Shown: positions 1 to 12,582, counted from the stretch's first letter. The stretch: DNA of 64,000 nucleotides from Promicromonospora sp. MEB111 (GCF_030209445.1 NZ_JARVSD010000028.1:124001-188000), one strand, 5' to 3'. Numbers and translations: made by a program. Notes: a model not told the origin generated them from the sequence alone.

Positions 1-1534
1 CGACGGGGTAGGTGTTGGCGTACGGGGCGAGCAGCTCCTGGCCCACCTGGGGCACGAGAGCCACGACGAGGCCGAGCACCGCCAGGACCAGCGGCGGCGC
101 GACCATCCAGAACGGCTGCGGGTGGATCGTGCCGGGTGCGGCGTCGGGCAGGGCGGCGGGCGTCGTCGTCGGCGTGGTGCCGGGCGGCGCGCCGTGCGCG
201 GTCGCGACCTCCCGTTCCGGGAGCCCGGCCGTGGCCGGCAGGCGCGGCTTGAACGCGCCCCAGAGGAACCGCAGCCCGTACGCGACGGTGAGGGCCGAGC
301 CCACGGCGACCAGGACGGTCATGACCCGGCCGAGCACGTCGCCGTCGTGCTCCCAGGCCACCAGCGCGGCCTCCTTGGCGACGTAGCCGGCGAACGGCGG
401 CAGGCCGATCATCGAGGCGGTCGCGAGCGTGGCGGCCAGGGCGGTGACGGGCAGCCGCCGTCCGACGCCGGCGAGCTTGCGCAGGTCACGGGTGCCCGTC
501 GCCGCGTCCACCACGCCGACCACGAGGAACAGCGACGCCTTGAACATGGCGTGCGCGCCGAGCAGCGCGAGGCCCGCCAGCGCGGTGGCGCGCGTGCCGT
601 AGCCGAGCAGGAGGGTGAGCAGGCCGAGCTGGGAGACCGTGCCGAACGCGAGGACCAGCTTGAGGTCGTGCTGGCGCAGCGCGCGGTACCCGCCCAGCAG
701 GAGCGTGGTGCCGCCCAGCACGAGCACGACCGTGCGCCAGGCCGTGAGGTCCGAGAACGCGGGCGCGAACCGGGCCACCAGGTAGATGCCCGCCTTCACC
801 ATGGCGGCCGCGTGCAGGTAGGCGGACACGGGCGTGGGCGCGGCCATCGCGGCGGGCAGCCAGAAGTGCGTGGGCACCAGCGCGGACTTGGTGGCCGCGC
901 CGGCCAGCAGGCAGACGACGGCGACGGTCACCGCGGGCCCGGCCGGCGGGTCGGCGACGACGGCCGACACGCTCCAGGTGCCGGCGGCGACCCCGAGCAC
1001 CACCACGCCGACGAGCATCGCGAGGCCGCCCGCGGTCGTCACGATCAAGGCCTGCATGGCGGCCCGGCGCGACGACGTGCGGTCGGCGTAGTGGCCGATC
1101 AGGAGGTAGGAGAACACCGTGGTGAGCTCCCAGAACACGAACAGCAGGAGCATGTCGTCGGCCGTGACGAGGCCGGCCATCGAGCCCGCGAACGCCACGA
1201 GGAACCCGCCGAACCGGCCCAGGCCGCGCGCGTCCTTCGCGAAGTAGGCGCTGCAGTACAGGAGCACGAGGGTGCCGACCGCGCCGACGATCAGCAGCAT
1301 GAACCAGGACAGCGAGTCGAGCCGCAGGTCGACGGCCAGGCCCAGCGCGGGGATCCACGGCACGTGCTCCGTGGGCGTGCTGCCGGCCAGGACGGCGCCG
1401 GTCTGGGACAGGGCGTACGCGGCGGCCCCGGCGGGACCGAGGGCGAGCACCCAGAAGGCGCGTCGACCGAGGCGGTCGACGAGGGCAGGCGCGGCGAGCG
1501 CGAGGACGCCGTGAGCGAGGAGTACCGGAAGCAC
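1..1534 (-). CDS. mnhA: Na+/H+ antiporter subunit A (Mrp/Mnh type), 5' part, cut by the left window edge
   Basis: About 511 codons of a polytopic membrane protein; the 3' end lies outside the window. The GTG at 1534 is the only reasonable start, since an in-frame TGA sits five codons upstream. Translation shows a hydrophobic N-terminus, then a proton-translocating antiporter core with LLLFVFWELTTVFSYLLIGH, a conserved HFWLPAAMAAPTPVSAYLHAAAM-type segment holding the TPVSAYLHAA signature, and GAHAMFKASLF, all typical of the NuoL/MrpA superfamily. Without following respiratory-complex genes and with the MrpA-like N-terminus, MnhA/MrpA fits better than NuoL. Family role: part of a multi-subunit cation/proton antiporter in the cytoplasmic membrane, for pH and sodium homeostasis. 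The gene is transcribed away from secA; the mnhB-G partners would lie to the left. Confidence 0.85.
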   Translation of the reverse strand, partial: MLPVLLAHGVLALAAPALVDRLGRRAFWVLALGPAGAAAYALSQTGAVLAGSTPTEHVPWIPALGLAVDLRLDSLSWFMLLIVGAVGTLVLLYCSAYFAKDARGLGRFGGFLVAFAGSMAGLVTADDMLLLFVFWELTTVFSYLLIGHYADRTSSRRAAMQALIVTTAGGLAMLVGVVVLGVAAGTWSVSAVVADPPAGPAVTVAVVCLLAGAATKSALVPTHFWLPAAMAAPTPVSAYLHAAAMVKAGIYLVARFAPAFSDLTAWRTVVLVLGGTTLLLGGYRALRQHDLKLVLAFGTVSQLGLLTLLLGYGTRATALAGLALLGAHAMFKASLFLVVGVVDAATGTRDLRKLAGVGRRLPVTALAATLATASMIGLPPFAGYVAKEAALVAWEHDGDVLGRVMTVLVAVGSALTVAYGLRFLWGAFKPRLPATAGLPEREVATAHGAPPGTTPTTTPAALPDAAPGTIHPQPFWMVAPPLVLAVLGLVVALVPQVGQELLAPYANTYPV

Positions 1535-1842
1535 GTCCGTTCCGTCCTGTCAGGGCTCGTGGACAGGACGTCGTGCCAGGGGTACCGGGTGCGAACCCGG
1601 GGTCGAGCACTGGACGGCTTGCCGCGCGAGCGCGGGCGGGTGGGCGATGTGACCACTCTATCCGGTGTCGGTCTCCGGTTCGTCACGGGAAACCCATGGC
1701 GGGCTCAGGAACCGCATGCTTCCCGTGATCGTTACCCCGAGAGCGAACCCCGTCGGTCCGCGGTCGGCTCTGGGCCACCCGCTCAGGTTTACGGCCTACG
1801 ATGGGCGACGGCGAAACTCGACGACGACCTGGGAGAACCCGC
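1535..1842. promoter_or_regulatory. Divergent promoter region between mnhA and secA
   Basis: No gene is seen in these 308 bases. A likely secA -10 box is TACGAT at 1797-1802; a weaker minus-strand -10 for mnhA is TAGAGT (read on the minus strand, 1660-1655). A 9-bp inverted repeat, TCACGGGAA at 1683-1691 and TTCCCGTGA at 1720-1728, separated by 28 bases, could be a protein-binding site. Neither promoter has a convincing -35 box. Confidence 0.4.
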
Positions 1843-4803
<2,961 letters not shown>

Positions 4804-4834
4804 CGGGCCCCGTCCGACCCGTTCCGCCGGCCCT

Positions 4835-4869
4835 CCGCCGAGGCAGTCACCTGGTGACTGCCTCGGCGG
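4835..4869 (+). terminator. Strong hairpin terminator after secA
   Basis: A perfect 16-bp stem (4835-4850 pairing with 4854-4869) with a 3-base loop, 31 bases after the secA stop. There is no T-run, as is usual for such hairpins in high-GC actinobacteria. Confidence 0.75.
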
Positions 4870-4941
4870 TTCCGTTGGACCTGCCGCCGCTGCGACGACC
4901 GCCGTCGTGAGACAGGACGCCCGCATGTCGGACGCTCCGGT

Positions 4942-4947
4942 TACTCT
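4942..4947 (+). promoter_or_regulatory. Possible -10 box for the thr operon
   Basis: TACTCT lies between the secA terminator and hom. If it is the -10 box, transcription starts near 4954, downstream of the in-frame GTG at 4907 and ATG at 4925, which supports the hom start at 5021. No good -35 box is seen. Confidence 0.3.
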
Positions 4948-5020
4948 GGTCGCAACGTCCCGACCCGTGCGGAACCGCACCGGGAGCGGACCGTCCCCCG
5001 AACACGAAAGCAGGATCGCT

Positions 5021-6313
5021 GTGCCTGTCCCCGAGCCCGCCCGCGGGCTGCGTGTCGCACTGCTGGGCTGTGGCGTCGTGGGCACCGAGGTGGCCCGCAT
5101 GCTGCTGGAGCAGGGCACCGATCTCGCCGCCCGCGCGGGCGCCCCGCTGGAGCTCGCCGGCATCGCGGTGCGTGACGCGAGCCGCCCCCGCGACGCCGCC
5201 ATCCCGTCCGAGCTCCTCACCGAGGACGCCGGGTCGCTGGTGGACGGCGCGGACATCGTCGTCGAGGTGATGGGCGGCACCGAGCCCGCGCGGGCCCTGC
5301 TGCTGCGCGCGATCGAGGGCGGCGCCGCCGTCGTCACCGCCAACAAGGCGCTGCTGGCCGCGGACGGCCCCACGCTCTACAAGGCGGCCGACTCCGCGGG
5401 CGTCGACATCTACTACGAGGCCGCCGTGGCGGGCGCCATCCCGATCGTGCGGCCCGTGCGGGAGTCCCTCGCGGGCGACCACGTGCGCCGGGTCCTGGGC
5501 ATCGTCAACGGCACCACCAACTACGTGCTGGACCAGATGGCCACCAGCGGCCTCGACCTCGACCAGGCGGTCAAGCAGGCGCAGGAGCTCGGCTACGCCG
5601 AGGCGGACCCCACGGCCGACGTCGAGGGGTACGACGCCGCGGCCAAGGCCGCCATCCTGGCCAGCCTCGCCTTCCACACCCGCGTCTCCGCGGACGACGT
5701 GGCCCGCGAGGGCATCACGGGCGTCACGTCCGACGACGTCGCGTGGGCCGCCCGCACAGGGCACACCGTCAAGCTGCTGGCCATCGCCGAGCAGACCGGC
5801 GAGGGCGTGTCGGTGCGCGTGCACCCGGCGCTCGTGCCGCTGGAGCACCCGCTGGCCGGCGTGAAGGGCGCGTTCAACGCGGTCTTCGTCGAGGCCGACG
5901 CCGCCGGCCCGCTCATGTTCTACGGCCAGGGCGCCGGCGGCCGGCCGACGGCGTCCGCGGTGCTGGGCGACGTCGTCTCGGCGGCGCGCCACCGCGTGCT
6001 CGGCGGCAAGGGTCCGCAGGAGTCCACGTACGCGGCCCGCCCGCTGCTCCCGCCGGACGCCGCCGTGACGCGCTACCAGGTCCGCCTGCTCGTCGCCGAC
6101 CTCCCGGGCGTCCTCGCCCAGGTCGCGGGGGTCGTGGGCGACCACGGCGTCTCCATCGACACCGTGCGCCAGACCGGGCCCTCCGAGGGCACCGCCGAGC
6201 TGCTGCTGACCACCCACGCCGCCCGTGAGGCGTCGCTGGCCGCCACCATCGCGGCCGTGCGCACGCTCGAACCGGTCCGTGAGATCACGTCCGTCCTGAG
6301 AGTCGAAGGCTGA
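5021..6313 (+). CDS. hom: Homoserine dehydrogenase
   Basis: NAD(P)H-dependent reduction of aspartate semialdehyde to homoserine, the branch point to threonine and methionine. The 430-residue product has an N-terminal Rossmann motif, RVALLGCGVVGTEVARML, the catalytic-domain segment GYAEADPTADVEGYDAAAK, and a C-terminal ACT domain (YQVRLLVADLPGVLAQVAGVV) of the sort that mediates threonine feedback inhibition. The start is uncertain: GTG at 5021 has GCAGGA six bases upstream and puts the Rossmann fold at the N-terminus as in relatives. In-frame starts at 4925 and 4907 would add 32-38 residues of low conservation. It is followed three bases later by thrC, so hom-thrC-thrB form one operon. Confidence 0.95.
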   Translation: MPVPEPARGLRVALLGCGVVGTEVARMLLEQGTDLAARAGAPLELAGIAVRDASRPRDAAIPSELLTEDAGSLVDGADIVVEVMGGTEPARALLLRAIEGGAAVVTANKALLAADGPTLYKAADSAGVDIYYEAAVAGAIPIVRPVRESLAGDHVRRVLGIVNGTTNYVLDQMATSGLDLDQAVKQAQELGYAEADPTADVEGYDAAAKAAILASLAFHTRVSADDVAREGITGVTSDDVAWAARTGHTVKLLAIAEQTGEGVSVRVHPALVPLEHPLAGVKGAFNAVFVEADAAGPLMFYGQGAGGRPTASAVLGDVVSAARHRVLGGKGPQESTYAARPLLPPDAAVTRYQVRLLVADLPGVLAQVAGVVGDHGVSIDTVRQTGPSEGTAELLLTTHAAREASLAATIAAVRTLEPVREITSVLRVEG

Positions 6314-6316
6314 ACC

Positions 6317-7441
6317 GTGCCCGTACTGCCCGCTGAACCGAACCTTCCCTCCGCCGGCCCGGGCCCCGCGCCCGCCTCGCGCCTCTGGCGCGGTGTGATC
6401 GCCGAGTACGCGGACCGGCTGCCCGCCCACCTCCAGCAGAAGATCGTGACGCTGGGCGAGGGCGGCACGCCCCTGGTGCCCGCCCCGGCGCTGTCCGAGC
6501 GCACGGGCGCCGAGGTCTACGTCAAGGTCGAGGGCATGAACCCGACCGGCTCGTTCAAGGACCGCGGCATGACGGCCGCGATCTCCGCGGCCGCCGGTCG
6601 CGGCGCCCGCGCCGTCGTGTGCGCGTCGACGGGCAACACGTCGGCATCGGCCGCGGCGTACGCGACGCGCGCCGGCATGGTCTGCGCGGTGCTCGTGCCG
6701 GAGGGCAAGATCGCCATGGGCAAGCTGAGCCAGGCCGTCGCGCACGGCGCCCGGCTGCTGCAGGTGGACGGCAACTTCGACGACTGCCTCGTGGCGGCCC
6801 GCAAGCTCGCCGACACCCACCCCGTCGAGCTCGTGAACTCGGTGAACCCGGACCGGATCGAGGGCCAGAAGACCGCCGCCTTCGAGATCGTGGACGCCCT
6901 GGGCGACGCCCCGGACATCCACCTGCTGCCGGTCGGCAACGCCGGGAACATCACGGCCTACTGGAAGGGCTTCACCGAGTACGCCGAGGCGGGCGTCGCG
7001 AGCCGCACCCCGGCCATGTGGGGCTTCCAGGCCGCGGGCGCCGCCCCGATCGTCAAGGGCCACCCGATCGACGACCCGGACACGATCGCCACCGCCATCC
7101 GCATCGGCAACCCCGCCTCGTGGGAGCTGGCCGAGCAGGCCAGGGACACCTCGGGCGGCGTCATCGAGGCCGTCACGGACGAGCAGATCCTCGCGGCGCA
7201 CCGGATCCTGTCGGCCGAGGTCGGCGTGTTCGTCGAGCCGGCGTCGGCCGCCGGCGTCGCGGGCCTGCTGGCCCGGCACGAGCGCGGACTCGTACCCGCG
7301 GGTGCGCGCATCACCATCACGGTGACCGGCCACGGGCTCAAGGACCCGGGCTGGGCGCTGCGCACGCCCGACGGTGGCGAGGTCGAGCCCGTACGGGTCT
7401 CCGCCGACGTCGTCTCGATCGCCGACGCGCTGTCGCTCTGA
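6317..7441 (+). CDS. thrC: Threonine synthase
   Basis: PLP enzyme converting O-phosphohomoserine to threonine, the last step of the pathway. The 374-residue product carries the PLP-lysine motif [10 protein letters not shown] with K81, a serine-rich phosphate loop ([12 protein letters not shown]) and the family glycine loop PVGNAGN. The GTG start at 6317 follows the hom stop by three bases. The first 25 residues are Pro/Ala-rich and poorly conserved, so a slightly later start cannot be excluded. Its TGA overlaps the thrB ATG by one base, consistent with coupled translation. Confidence 0.95.
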   Translation: MPVLPAEPNLPSAGPGPAPASRLWRGVIAEYADRLPAHLQQKIVTLGEGGTPLVPAPALSERTGAEVYVKVEGMNPTGSFKDRGMTAAISAAAGRGARAVVCASTGNTSASAAAYATRAGMVCAVLVPEGKIAMGKLSQAVAHGARLLQVDGNFDDCLVAARKLADTHPVELVNSVNPDRIEGQKTAAFEIVDALGDAPDIHLLPVGNAGNITAYWKGFTEYAEAGVASRTPAMWGFQAAGAAPIVKGHPIDDPDTIATAIRIGNPASWELAEQARDTSGGVIEAVTDEQILAAHRILSAEVGVFVEPASAAGVAGLLARHERGLVPAGARITITVTGHGLKDPGWALRTPDGGEVEPVRVSADVVSIADALSL

Positions 7442-8457
7442 TGCAGCTCGGCGCCGACCACGTGCGGGTCCGGGTGCCCGCGACGAGTGCGAACCTCGGG
7501 CCGGGCTTCGACTCCCTGGGCCTCGCGCTCGCCCTGTACGACGAGGTCGAGGTGCGCCTGGTGGCGAGTTCCGACGTGGTCGTGGAGGTCGAGGGCGAGG
7601 GCGCCGGGGAGGTCCCCCTGGGGGAGGACCACCTGGTGGTGCGTGCGCTGCGGCGCACGATGGACCTCGCGGGTGCCGTGCCCACCGGCATCCACATGAC
7701 GTGCCACAACGTGATCCCGCACGGCCGGGGCCTCGGCTCGTCGTCGGCCGCCGTCGTCGCCGGGATCGTCGCCGCGCGCGCCCTGCTGGCCGACCCGCGG
7801 GCCATCGACGCCGCCACCGTGCTGGGCCTGGCCACCGAGTTCGAGGGGCACCCCGACAACGCCGCGCCCGCGATCCAGGGCGGCGCCACCGTCGCGTGGA
7901 CCACCGCCGACGGCCCGCGCGCGGTCGGGCTCGACATCGACCCGGCGATCGAGGCCACCGTGCTGGTGCCCGACGTGCGGCTCGCGACCGCCCGCGCCCG
8001 GGCGGCCCTGCCCGCGCGGGTCTCGCACGGCGACGCCGCCTTCACGGCGGGCCGGGCGGCGCTCCTCGTCGAGGCCCTGGCCCGGCGTCCGGAGCTCCTG
8101 TTCGACGCCACGGAGGACCGGCTGCACCAGTCGTACCGGGCGGGTGTCCTGGGCGCCTCCAGCGAGCTGCTGCGGGCCCTGCGTGCGGAGGGCGTCCCGG
8201 CCACCGTCTCGGGCGCCGGGCCCACCGTCCTGGTGCTCGCCGGACCCGGGCACCGCGCCGCGCGTGACGCCGTCCTGCGGGACCTCGTGGACGAGACCGC
8301 GGGCTGGAGCCGGCTGAGCCCGGGGATCGATCTGACGGGTGCGCGTGCCCGGAGGATTACCGGTAACACGGGTGCGCTATCGTCCGGCTCGTCGGGGGCA
8401 AAGAGAAGTCATGCCGGACCAGGATCACCAGCAGTACGGGGTGGTAGTATGCAGTGA
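7441..8457 (+). CDS. thrB: Homoserine kinase
   Basis: GHMP-family kinase phosphorylating homoserine to O-phosphohomoserine, the substrate of ThrC. N-terminal substrate strand VRVPATSANLGPGFDSLGLAL and ATP loop PHGRGLGSSSAAVVAG are clear, as is the C-terminal GHMP motif TVSGAGPTVLVL. At 338 residues it is about 20-30 longer than many relatives; the excess is a Ser/Gly-rich tail after GARARRITG. The ATG overlaps the thrC stop (TGATG). The gene closes the threonine operon; the gap to rho is 284 bases. Confidence 0.95.
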   Translation: MQLGADHVRVRVPATSANLGPGFDSLGLALALYDEVEVRLVASSDVVVEVEGEGAGEVPLGEDHLVVRALRRTMDLAGAVPTGIHMTCHNVIPHGRGLGSSSAAVVAGIVAARALLADPRAIDAATVLGLATEFEGHPDNAAPAIQGGATVAWTTADGPRAVGLDIDPAIEATVLVPDVRLATARARAALPARVSHGDAAFTAGRAALLVEALARRPELLFDATEDRLHQSYRAGVLGASSELLRALRAEGVPATVSGAGPTVLVLAGPGHRAARDAVLRDLVDETAGWSRLSPGIDLTGARARRITGNTGALSSGSSGAKRSHAGPGSPAVRGGSMQ

Positions 8458-8741
8458 ACCTTCGGGATAGCACTCCTGAGCCATGGTGGCGGGAACACGG
8501 ATTCAACATCGGTTCCCCACCGCCTACCAAGCGACAGTCTCAGCCGCTCAGCCGTGCCCGTAGCAGGCCGTGATCTACGGCCACCGCATCTCGCGAGAAG
8601 GCAGACAACGCCCCCGTCAGCCGTCTTCGTCGTACCACTGATGCGAGGTTTTCCGCGTTCCGGCCGTTCGGCGCCGGGCGCCCACTATCCCGCGGCCCGC
8701 GATCAGGCGACCAGCCGCAGTTCGAGGGGGAAGGGTCCTTC
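8458..8741 (+). promoter_or_regulatory. Leader and promoter region of rho
   Basis: No gene is seen. The stretch is less GC-biased than its surroundings and probably holds the rho promoter and a long 5' leader. Possible -10 boxes are TAGTAT at 8445-8450 (inside the thrB 3' end) and others too weak to choose between. An imperfect inverted repeat, GGTGGCGGGAAC against GTTCCCCACCGCC (roughly 8484-8523), could fold in the leader. Rho genes commonly have long autoregulated leaders, but that is family knowledge and not shown here. Confidence 0.35.
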
Positions 8742-10673
8742 GTGACAGACACCACCGATAACGCTCAGTCAGCCACCGGCCGTGCGGCCGGCACCGGAGC
8801 ACTGAGCAGCATGCGCCTCGCCGAGCTCCAGGCACTCGCCGGAGACCTGGGCGTGAAGGGCACCTCCAGGATGCGCAAGAGCGACCTCGTGGACTCGATC
8901 CGCGAGAAGACGGGTGGCGCGACGAAGCGCCCGGCCCGTGCCGCTTCGACCCCGGAGCAGCCCACCATCGACAAGCCTGCCCGTAGCGAGGCGCCGGTCG
9001 CCGCCGCCGAGGTCACCACCTCGGGTGTGCGCGCCGCCGCGAGCACGGAAGCCGACAAGGCCGCCCGTCTCGCCCAGCTGGCCGACGCCGTCGCGGCGCC
9101 GCGGGAGCAGAACGGCCGCCGTCGCGGCGCCGGACAGGGTGCCGCCGACGGCACCGCCGACAAGTCCGCCGAGGACAAGGCCCGCAACGGCCAGTCCGCC
9201 AACGGCCGCACCTCGCGTGCCGGCAACGACCGCGGCGCCGAGCGCGCCGGCGACCGCACCGCTGACCGGTCCGAGCGGGGCACCACCCGGACCGCGGAGC
9301 GTGCCGCCGACCGCGGCGCGGACCGCGCCGCCGACCGGGGCACCGCCGGCGACCTCGACGACGACCGCAACTCGCGTCGCCGTCGCGGCCGTGACCGGGG
9401 CCGGGACCGCAAGCGCGGCCGCGGCCGCCAGGGTCCGGACGTCGCAGGTCTCGAGAACGTCGAGGTGCGTGAGGACGACGTGCTGCTGCCCGTGGCCGGC
9501 ATCCTCGACATCCTCGACAACTACGCGTTCGTGCGGACCTCGGGCTACCTGCCCGGCAACAACGACGTCTACGTGTCGCTGAACCAGGTCAAGAAGGCCG
9601 GCCTGCGCCGCGGCGACGCCGTCGTCGGCGCCGTGCGCCAGCCGCGCGAGGGCGAGGAGCCGCCGCAGCAGCCGACCGGCCGCAACGCCAAGGTCAACAA
9701 GTTCAACGCCCTGGTGCGCCTGGACACGGTGAACGGCATGACGCCGGAGGAGGCGCGGGAGCGCCCCGAGTTCACCAAGCTGACGCCGCTGTACCCGCAG
9801 GAGCGCCTGCGCCTGGAGAACCCCGAGGCGACCAAGCTGACGCCACGCGTCATCGACATCGTCGCGCCGATCGGCAAGGGCCAGCGCGGCCTCATCGTCG
9901 CGCCGCCCAAGGCCGGCAAGACGCTGATGATGCAGCAGATCGCCAACGCGATCACCGCCAACAACCCTGAGGTCCACCTCATGGTCGTGCTGGTCGACGA
10001 GCGTCCGGAGGAGGTCACCGACTTCGAGCGCTCGGTCAAGGGCGAGGTCATCTCCTCGACCTTCGACCGGCACGCCTCCGACCACACGCTGGTCGCCGAG
10101 CTCGCCATCGAGCGGGCCAAGCGCCTCGTGGAGCTGGGCCAGGACGTCGTGGTGCTGCTCGACGGCATCACCCGCCTGTCGCGCGCCTACAACCTGGCCG
10201 CCCCGGCGTCGGGCCGCATCCTGTCCGGTGGTGTGGACGCCGCCGCGCTCTACCCGCCCAAGAAGTTCTTCGGCGCCGCCCGCAACATCGAGGACGGCGG
10301 CTCGCTGACCATCCTCGCGACCGCCCTGGTCGAGACCGGCTCGAAGATGGACGAGGTGATCTTCGAGGAGTTCAAGGGCACCGGCAACATGGAGCTGCGC
10401 CTGTCGCGGTCCCTGGCCGAGAAGCGCATCTTCCCGGCGATCGACGTCAACGGTTCGAGCACCCGGCGCGAGGAGATCCTCATGTCGAAGGACGAGCTCG
10501 CGATCGTCTACAAGCTGCGCCGCGTCATGGGCGCGCTCGACCAGACGCAGGCCGCCGAGCTGCTGCTCGGTCAGCTCAAGAAGACGAAGACGAACGTCGA
10601 GTTCCTGCTGCACGTGCAGAAGACGACGCCGGGTGGTCTCACGGAGGACGACAACGTCGGCGAGACCGTCTGA
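8742..10673 (+). CDS. rho: Transcription termination factor Rho
   Basis: Hexameric RNA-dependent ATPase that ends transcription. The 643-residue protein has an N-terminal Rho-N helix domain ([27 protein letters not shown]), then an actinobacterial insert of roughly residues 60-235 rich in Asp, Arg, Ala and Gly, with repeats such as [11 protein letters not shown] and a basic [18 protein letters not shown] stretch. The cold-shock-like RNA-binding domain follows ([20 protein letters not shown]), then the ATPase with Walker [12 protein letters not shown] near 388 and the motif [15 protein letters not shown]. The GTG at 8742 is preceded by a purine-rich GGGGGAAGGG. Its stop codon lies inside a tandem DNA repeat. 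Confidence 0.97.
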   Translation: MTDTTDNAQSATGRAAGTGALSSMRLAELQALAGDLGVKGTSRMRKSDLVDSIREKTGGATKRPARAASTPEQPTIDKPARSEAPVAAAEVTTSGVRAAASTEADKAARLAQLADAVAAPREQNGRRRGAGQGAADGTADKSAEDKARNGQSANGRTSRAGNDRGAERAGDRTADRSERGTTRTAERAADRGADRAADRGTAGDLDDDRNSRRRRGRDRGRDRKRGRGRQGPDVAGLENVEVREDDVLLPVAGILDILDNYAFVRTSGYLPGNNDVYVSLNQVKKAGLRRGDAVVGAVRQPREGEEPPQQPTGRNAKVNKFNALVRLDTVNGMTPEEARERPEFTKLTPLYPQERLRLENPEATKLTPRVIDIVAPIGKGQRGLIVAPPKAGKTLMMQQIANAITANNPEVHLMVVLVDERPEEVTDFERSVKGEVISSTFDRHASDHTLVAELAIERAKRLVELGQDVVVLLDGITRLSRAYNLAAPASGRILSGGVDAAALYPPKKFFGAARNIEDGGSLTILATALVETGSKMDEVIFEEFKGTGNMELRLSRSLAEKRIFPAIDVNGSSTRREEILMSKDELAIVYKLRRVMGALDQTQAAELLLGQLKKTKTNVEFLLHVQKTTPGGLTEDDNVGETV

Positions 10674-10848
10674 GCTGGAGGTGAAGCGCAGGGTGGGAGC
10701 CGAGGTACGAGGCGCCCGCCCGTAGTGGAACCGCAGGCTCGGACGGCAACAAGCACCGGTCTGAGCCGGAGGTGACGCGCAGGGTGGGAGCCGAGGTACG
10801 AGGGACTCGCCCGTAGCGGAACCGCAGGCTCAGACGGCGACAAGCACC
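10668..10848. repeat. Two-copy 90-bp tandem repeat with internal hairpins
   Basis: Copy 1 (10668-10758) and copy 2 (10759-10848) are near-identical at a 90-91 base period. Copy 1 begins at the last sense codon of rho, so the rho stop is part of the repeat. Each unit has its ends complementary: in copy 2 GTCTGAGCC (10759-10767) pairs with GGCTCAGAC (10827-10835). A second hairpin, CAGACGG-N9-CCGTCTG (10831-10853), closes the block. It could act as the rho terminator or be a REP-like element. Confidence 0.8.
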
Positions 10849-10868
10849 GTCTGACCCACGTCACACCC

Positions 10869-10898
10869 CACTGCCTCGCCGATCCGGGCGAGGTAGTG
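10869..10898 (+). other. Hairpin upstream of rpmE
   Basis: CACTGCCTCGCC pairs with GGCGAGGTAGTG around a 6-base loop, giving 12 pairs with one G-U. It may terminate rho transcription or lie at the rpmE promoter; the sequence does not say which. Confidence 0.5.
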
Positions 10899-10978
10899 GC
10901 ACAATTACTGGCTGGCTCGCTGGTTCACGTCCTCGCGGTTCTGCAGGGCGACCCAGTGGCATCTCACCAAGGAGCAAC

Positions 10979-11197
10979 ATGAGGGCTGGAATCCACCCCG
11001 AGTACGTCGTCACCCAGGTCACCTGCACCTGCGGCAACACCTTCACGACGCGTAGCACCGAGACGTCCGGCAAGATCAGCGCCGACGTCTGCAGCGCCTG
11101 CCACCCGTTCTACACGGGCAAGCAGAAGATCATGGACACCGGTGGCCGCGTGGCCCGGTTCCAGGCGCGCTACGGCAAGAAGGCCGCCGACAAGTAG
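10979..11197 (+). CDS. rpmE: Large ribosomal subunit protein L31 (zinc form)
   Basis: 72-residue ribosomal protein of the 50S subunit, bridging to the small subunit. It is the zinc-binding (C+) form: CTC at C16/C18 and CSAC at C38/C41 supply four ligands. In many actinobacteria a cysteine-free paralog replaces it under Zur control when zinc is short; no such paralog is in this window. ATG start with AAGGAG eight bases upstream. The rho-rpmE-prfA order is typical. Confidence 0.97.
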   Translation: MRAGIHPEYVVTQVTCTCGNTFTTRSTETSGKISADVCSACHPFYTGKQKIMDTGGRVARFQARYGKKAADK

Positions 11198-11205
11198 CGA
11201 CTCCG

Positions 11206-11269
11206 CAGCGCCGGTGGTCCGGTCCGACAACCTCTCCAGGGGCAGTCGGACGCCGGACCACCGGCGCTG
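11206..11269 (+). terminator. Long hairpin terminator after rpmE
   Basis: A perfect 17-bp stem (11206-11222 with 11253-11269); its 30-base loop contains a second perfect 6-bp stem (11223-11228 with 11245-11250). TTGCTTT follows. It begins nine bases after the rpmE stop. Confidence 0.8.
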
Positions 11270-11299
11270 TTGCTTTGCCCAGACCCACCCCTTCCCGCT

Positions 11300-11354
11300 G
11301 AGTGCGGGATATTCGCCCTCCTGAGGCTCTGAAAAGGGCGAATACCCAGCACTC
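11300..11354. other. Inverted repeat just upstream of prfA
   Basis: A 19-base arm at 11300-11318 pairs with 11336-11354 at 17 of 19 positions around a 17-base AT-richer loop. It ends 25 bases before the prfA start and would be in the 5' leader or at the promoter. It could be a second terminator for rpmE or a control element for prfA. Confidence 0.55.
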
Positions 11355-11379
11355 AACGCCGCCGTCCAGAGGAGAGATC

Positions 11380-12468
11380 GTGACCGAAGCGTTCGCCGCC
11401 GTCGGACCGCTGCTCAGCGAGCACGCCGAGATCGAGACGGCGCTGGCGGACCCCGCCGTGCACGCCGACCCCGGTCGCGCCCGCACGCTGGGCCGCCGGT
11501 ACGCGGAGCTCAACCAGGTGGTCGGCGCCTACAAGGCGTGGGAGCAGGCGCACGACGACGCCGAGGCCGCCGCCGAGCTCGCGGCCGAGGACGCCTCGTT
11601 CGCCGAGGAGCTGCCAGCTCTCCGGGCGGCCGAGACGACCGCCGAGGAGAAGCTGCGCCGGGTCCTGGTGCCGCGCGACCCCGACGACGGCCGCGACGTG
11701 ATCCTCGAGATCAAGGCCGGCGAGGGCGGGGAGGAGTCCGCGCTGTTCGCGGGCGACCTGCTGCGCATGTACCTGCGGTACGCCGAGCAGCGCGGCTGGT
11801 CCACGCAGCTCTTGGAGGCCACGGCGTCCGACCTGGGCGGTTACAAGGACGTGCAGGTGGCCGTCAAGGCCAGGAGCGTCCAGGGCCCCGAGGACGGCGT
11901 CTGGCACAGTCTCAAGTACGAGGGCGGGGTGCACCGCGTGCAGCGCGTCCCCGTGACCGAGTCGCAGGGCCGCATCCACACGTCGGCGGCGGGCGTGCTC
12001 GTGTTCCCCGAGGTCGACGACCCGGGGGAGCTCGAGATCGACCAGAACGACCTGCGCATCGACGTCTACCGGTCCTCCGGCCCGGGCGGGCAGTCGGTGA
12101 ACACCACGGACTCCGCCGTGCGCATCACGCACGTGCCCACGGGCATCGTCGTCTCGATGCAGAACGAGAAGTCGCAGCTGCAGAACCGCGAGCAGGCCAT
12201 GCGCGTGCTGCGGGCCCGGCTGCTCGCCGCGCAGCAGGAGGCCGCGGCCGCCGAGTCCGCCGAGCTGCGCCGCTCGCAGGTGCGCACCGTGGACCGGTCC
12301 GAGCGGATCCGCACGTACAACTTCCCCGAGAACCGGATCGCCGACCACCGCACGGGCTACAAGGCCTACAACCTCGACCAGGTGCTCGACGGCGACCTGG
12401 GCCCCGTGGTCCGGTCCGCGATCGACGCCGACGAGGCCGCCCGGCTCGCCGAGGCCTCCGGTGTGTAA
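11380..12468 (+). CDS. prfA: Peptide chain release factor 1
   Basis: Reads UAA and UAG stop codons and triggers peptide release. The 362-residue protein has the GGQ hydrolysis motif ([15 protein letters not shown]) at residues 236-238 and the PxT stop-codon tripeptide as PVT in [13 protein letters not shown], which marks RF1 and not RF2. The start is GTG at 11380 with GGAGAG six bases upstream. The open frame continues upstream through the preceding inverted repeat, but no ribosome site supports an earlier start. Confidence 0.97.
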   Translation: MTEAFAAVGPLLSEHAEIETALADPAVHADPGRARTLGRRYAELNQVVGAYKAWEQAHDDAEAAAELAAEDASFAEELPALRAAETTAEEKLRRVLVPRDPDDGRDVILEIKAGEGGEESALFAGDLLRMYLRYAEQRGWSTQLLEATASDLGGYKDVQVAVKARSVQGPEDGVWHSLKYEGGVHRVQRVPVTESQGRIHTSAAGVLVFPEVDDPGELEIDQNDLRIDVYRSSGPGGQSVNTTDSAVRITHVPTGIVVSMQNEKSQLQNREQAMRVLRARLLAAQQEAAAAESAELRRSQVRTVDRSERIRTYNFPENRIADHRTGYKAYNLDQVLDGDLGPVVRSAIDADEAARLAEASGV

Positions 12469-12469
12469 C

Positions 12470-12525
12470 GCGGCGTCCGGGGCCGTCCCGGCGTCCGGGC
12501 GCCGCACGCCCGGTCCGGACGCCGC
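12470..12525 (+). terminator. Hairpin between prfA and prmC
   Basis: GCGGCGTCCGG (12470-12480) pairs perfectly with CCGGACGCCGC (12515-12525), with a GC-rich self-pairing interior. It directly follows the prfA stop. Confidence 0.6.
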
Positions 12526-12582
12526 GGGTCTGGCGGCTTCCGGCGCCGTCGGGCAGGCTTTTGCCGTGATCGGAGGAGCGCG

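Noticed and set aside
1570-1615. tRNA T-arm-like sequence GGGTGCGAACCC in the mnhA-secA gap
   Set aside because: No acceptor stem, anticodon arm or D-arm can be built around it.
1801-1842. ATG 1801 as the secA start
   Set aside because: It overlaps the likely -10 box TACGAT and adds 14 residues absent from SecA proteins; GTG 1843 has a ribosome site.
4907-5020. A threonine attenuator leader peptide before hom
   Set aside because: The upstream frame has only a few scattered Thr codons and no terminator/antiterminator pair follows it.
10668-10848. A CRISPR array
   Set aside because: Only two 90-base units without spacers, and no cas genes nearby.
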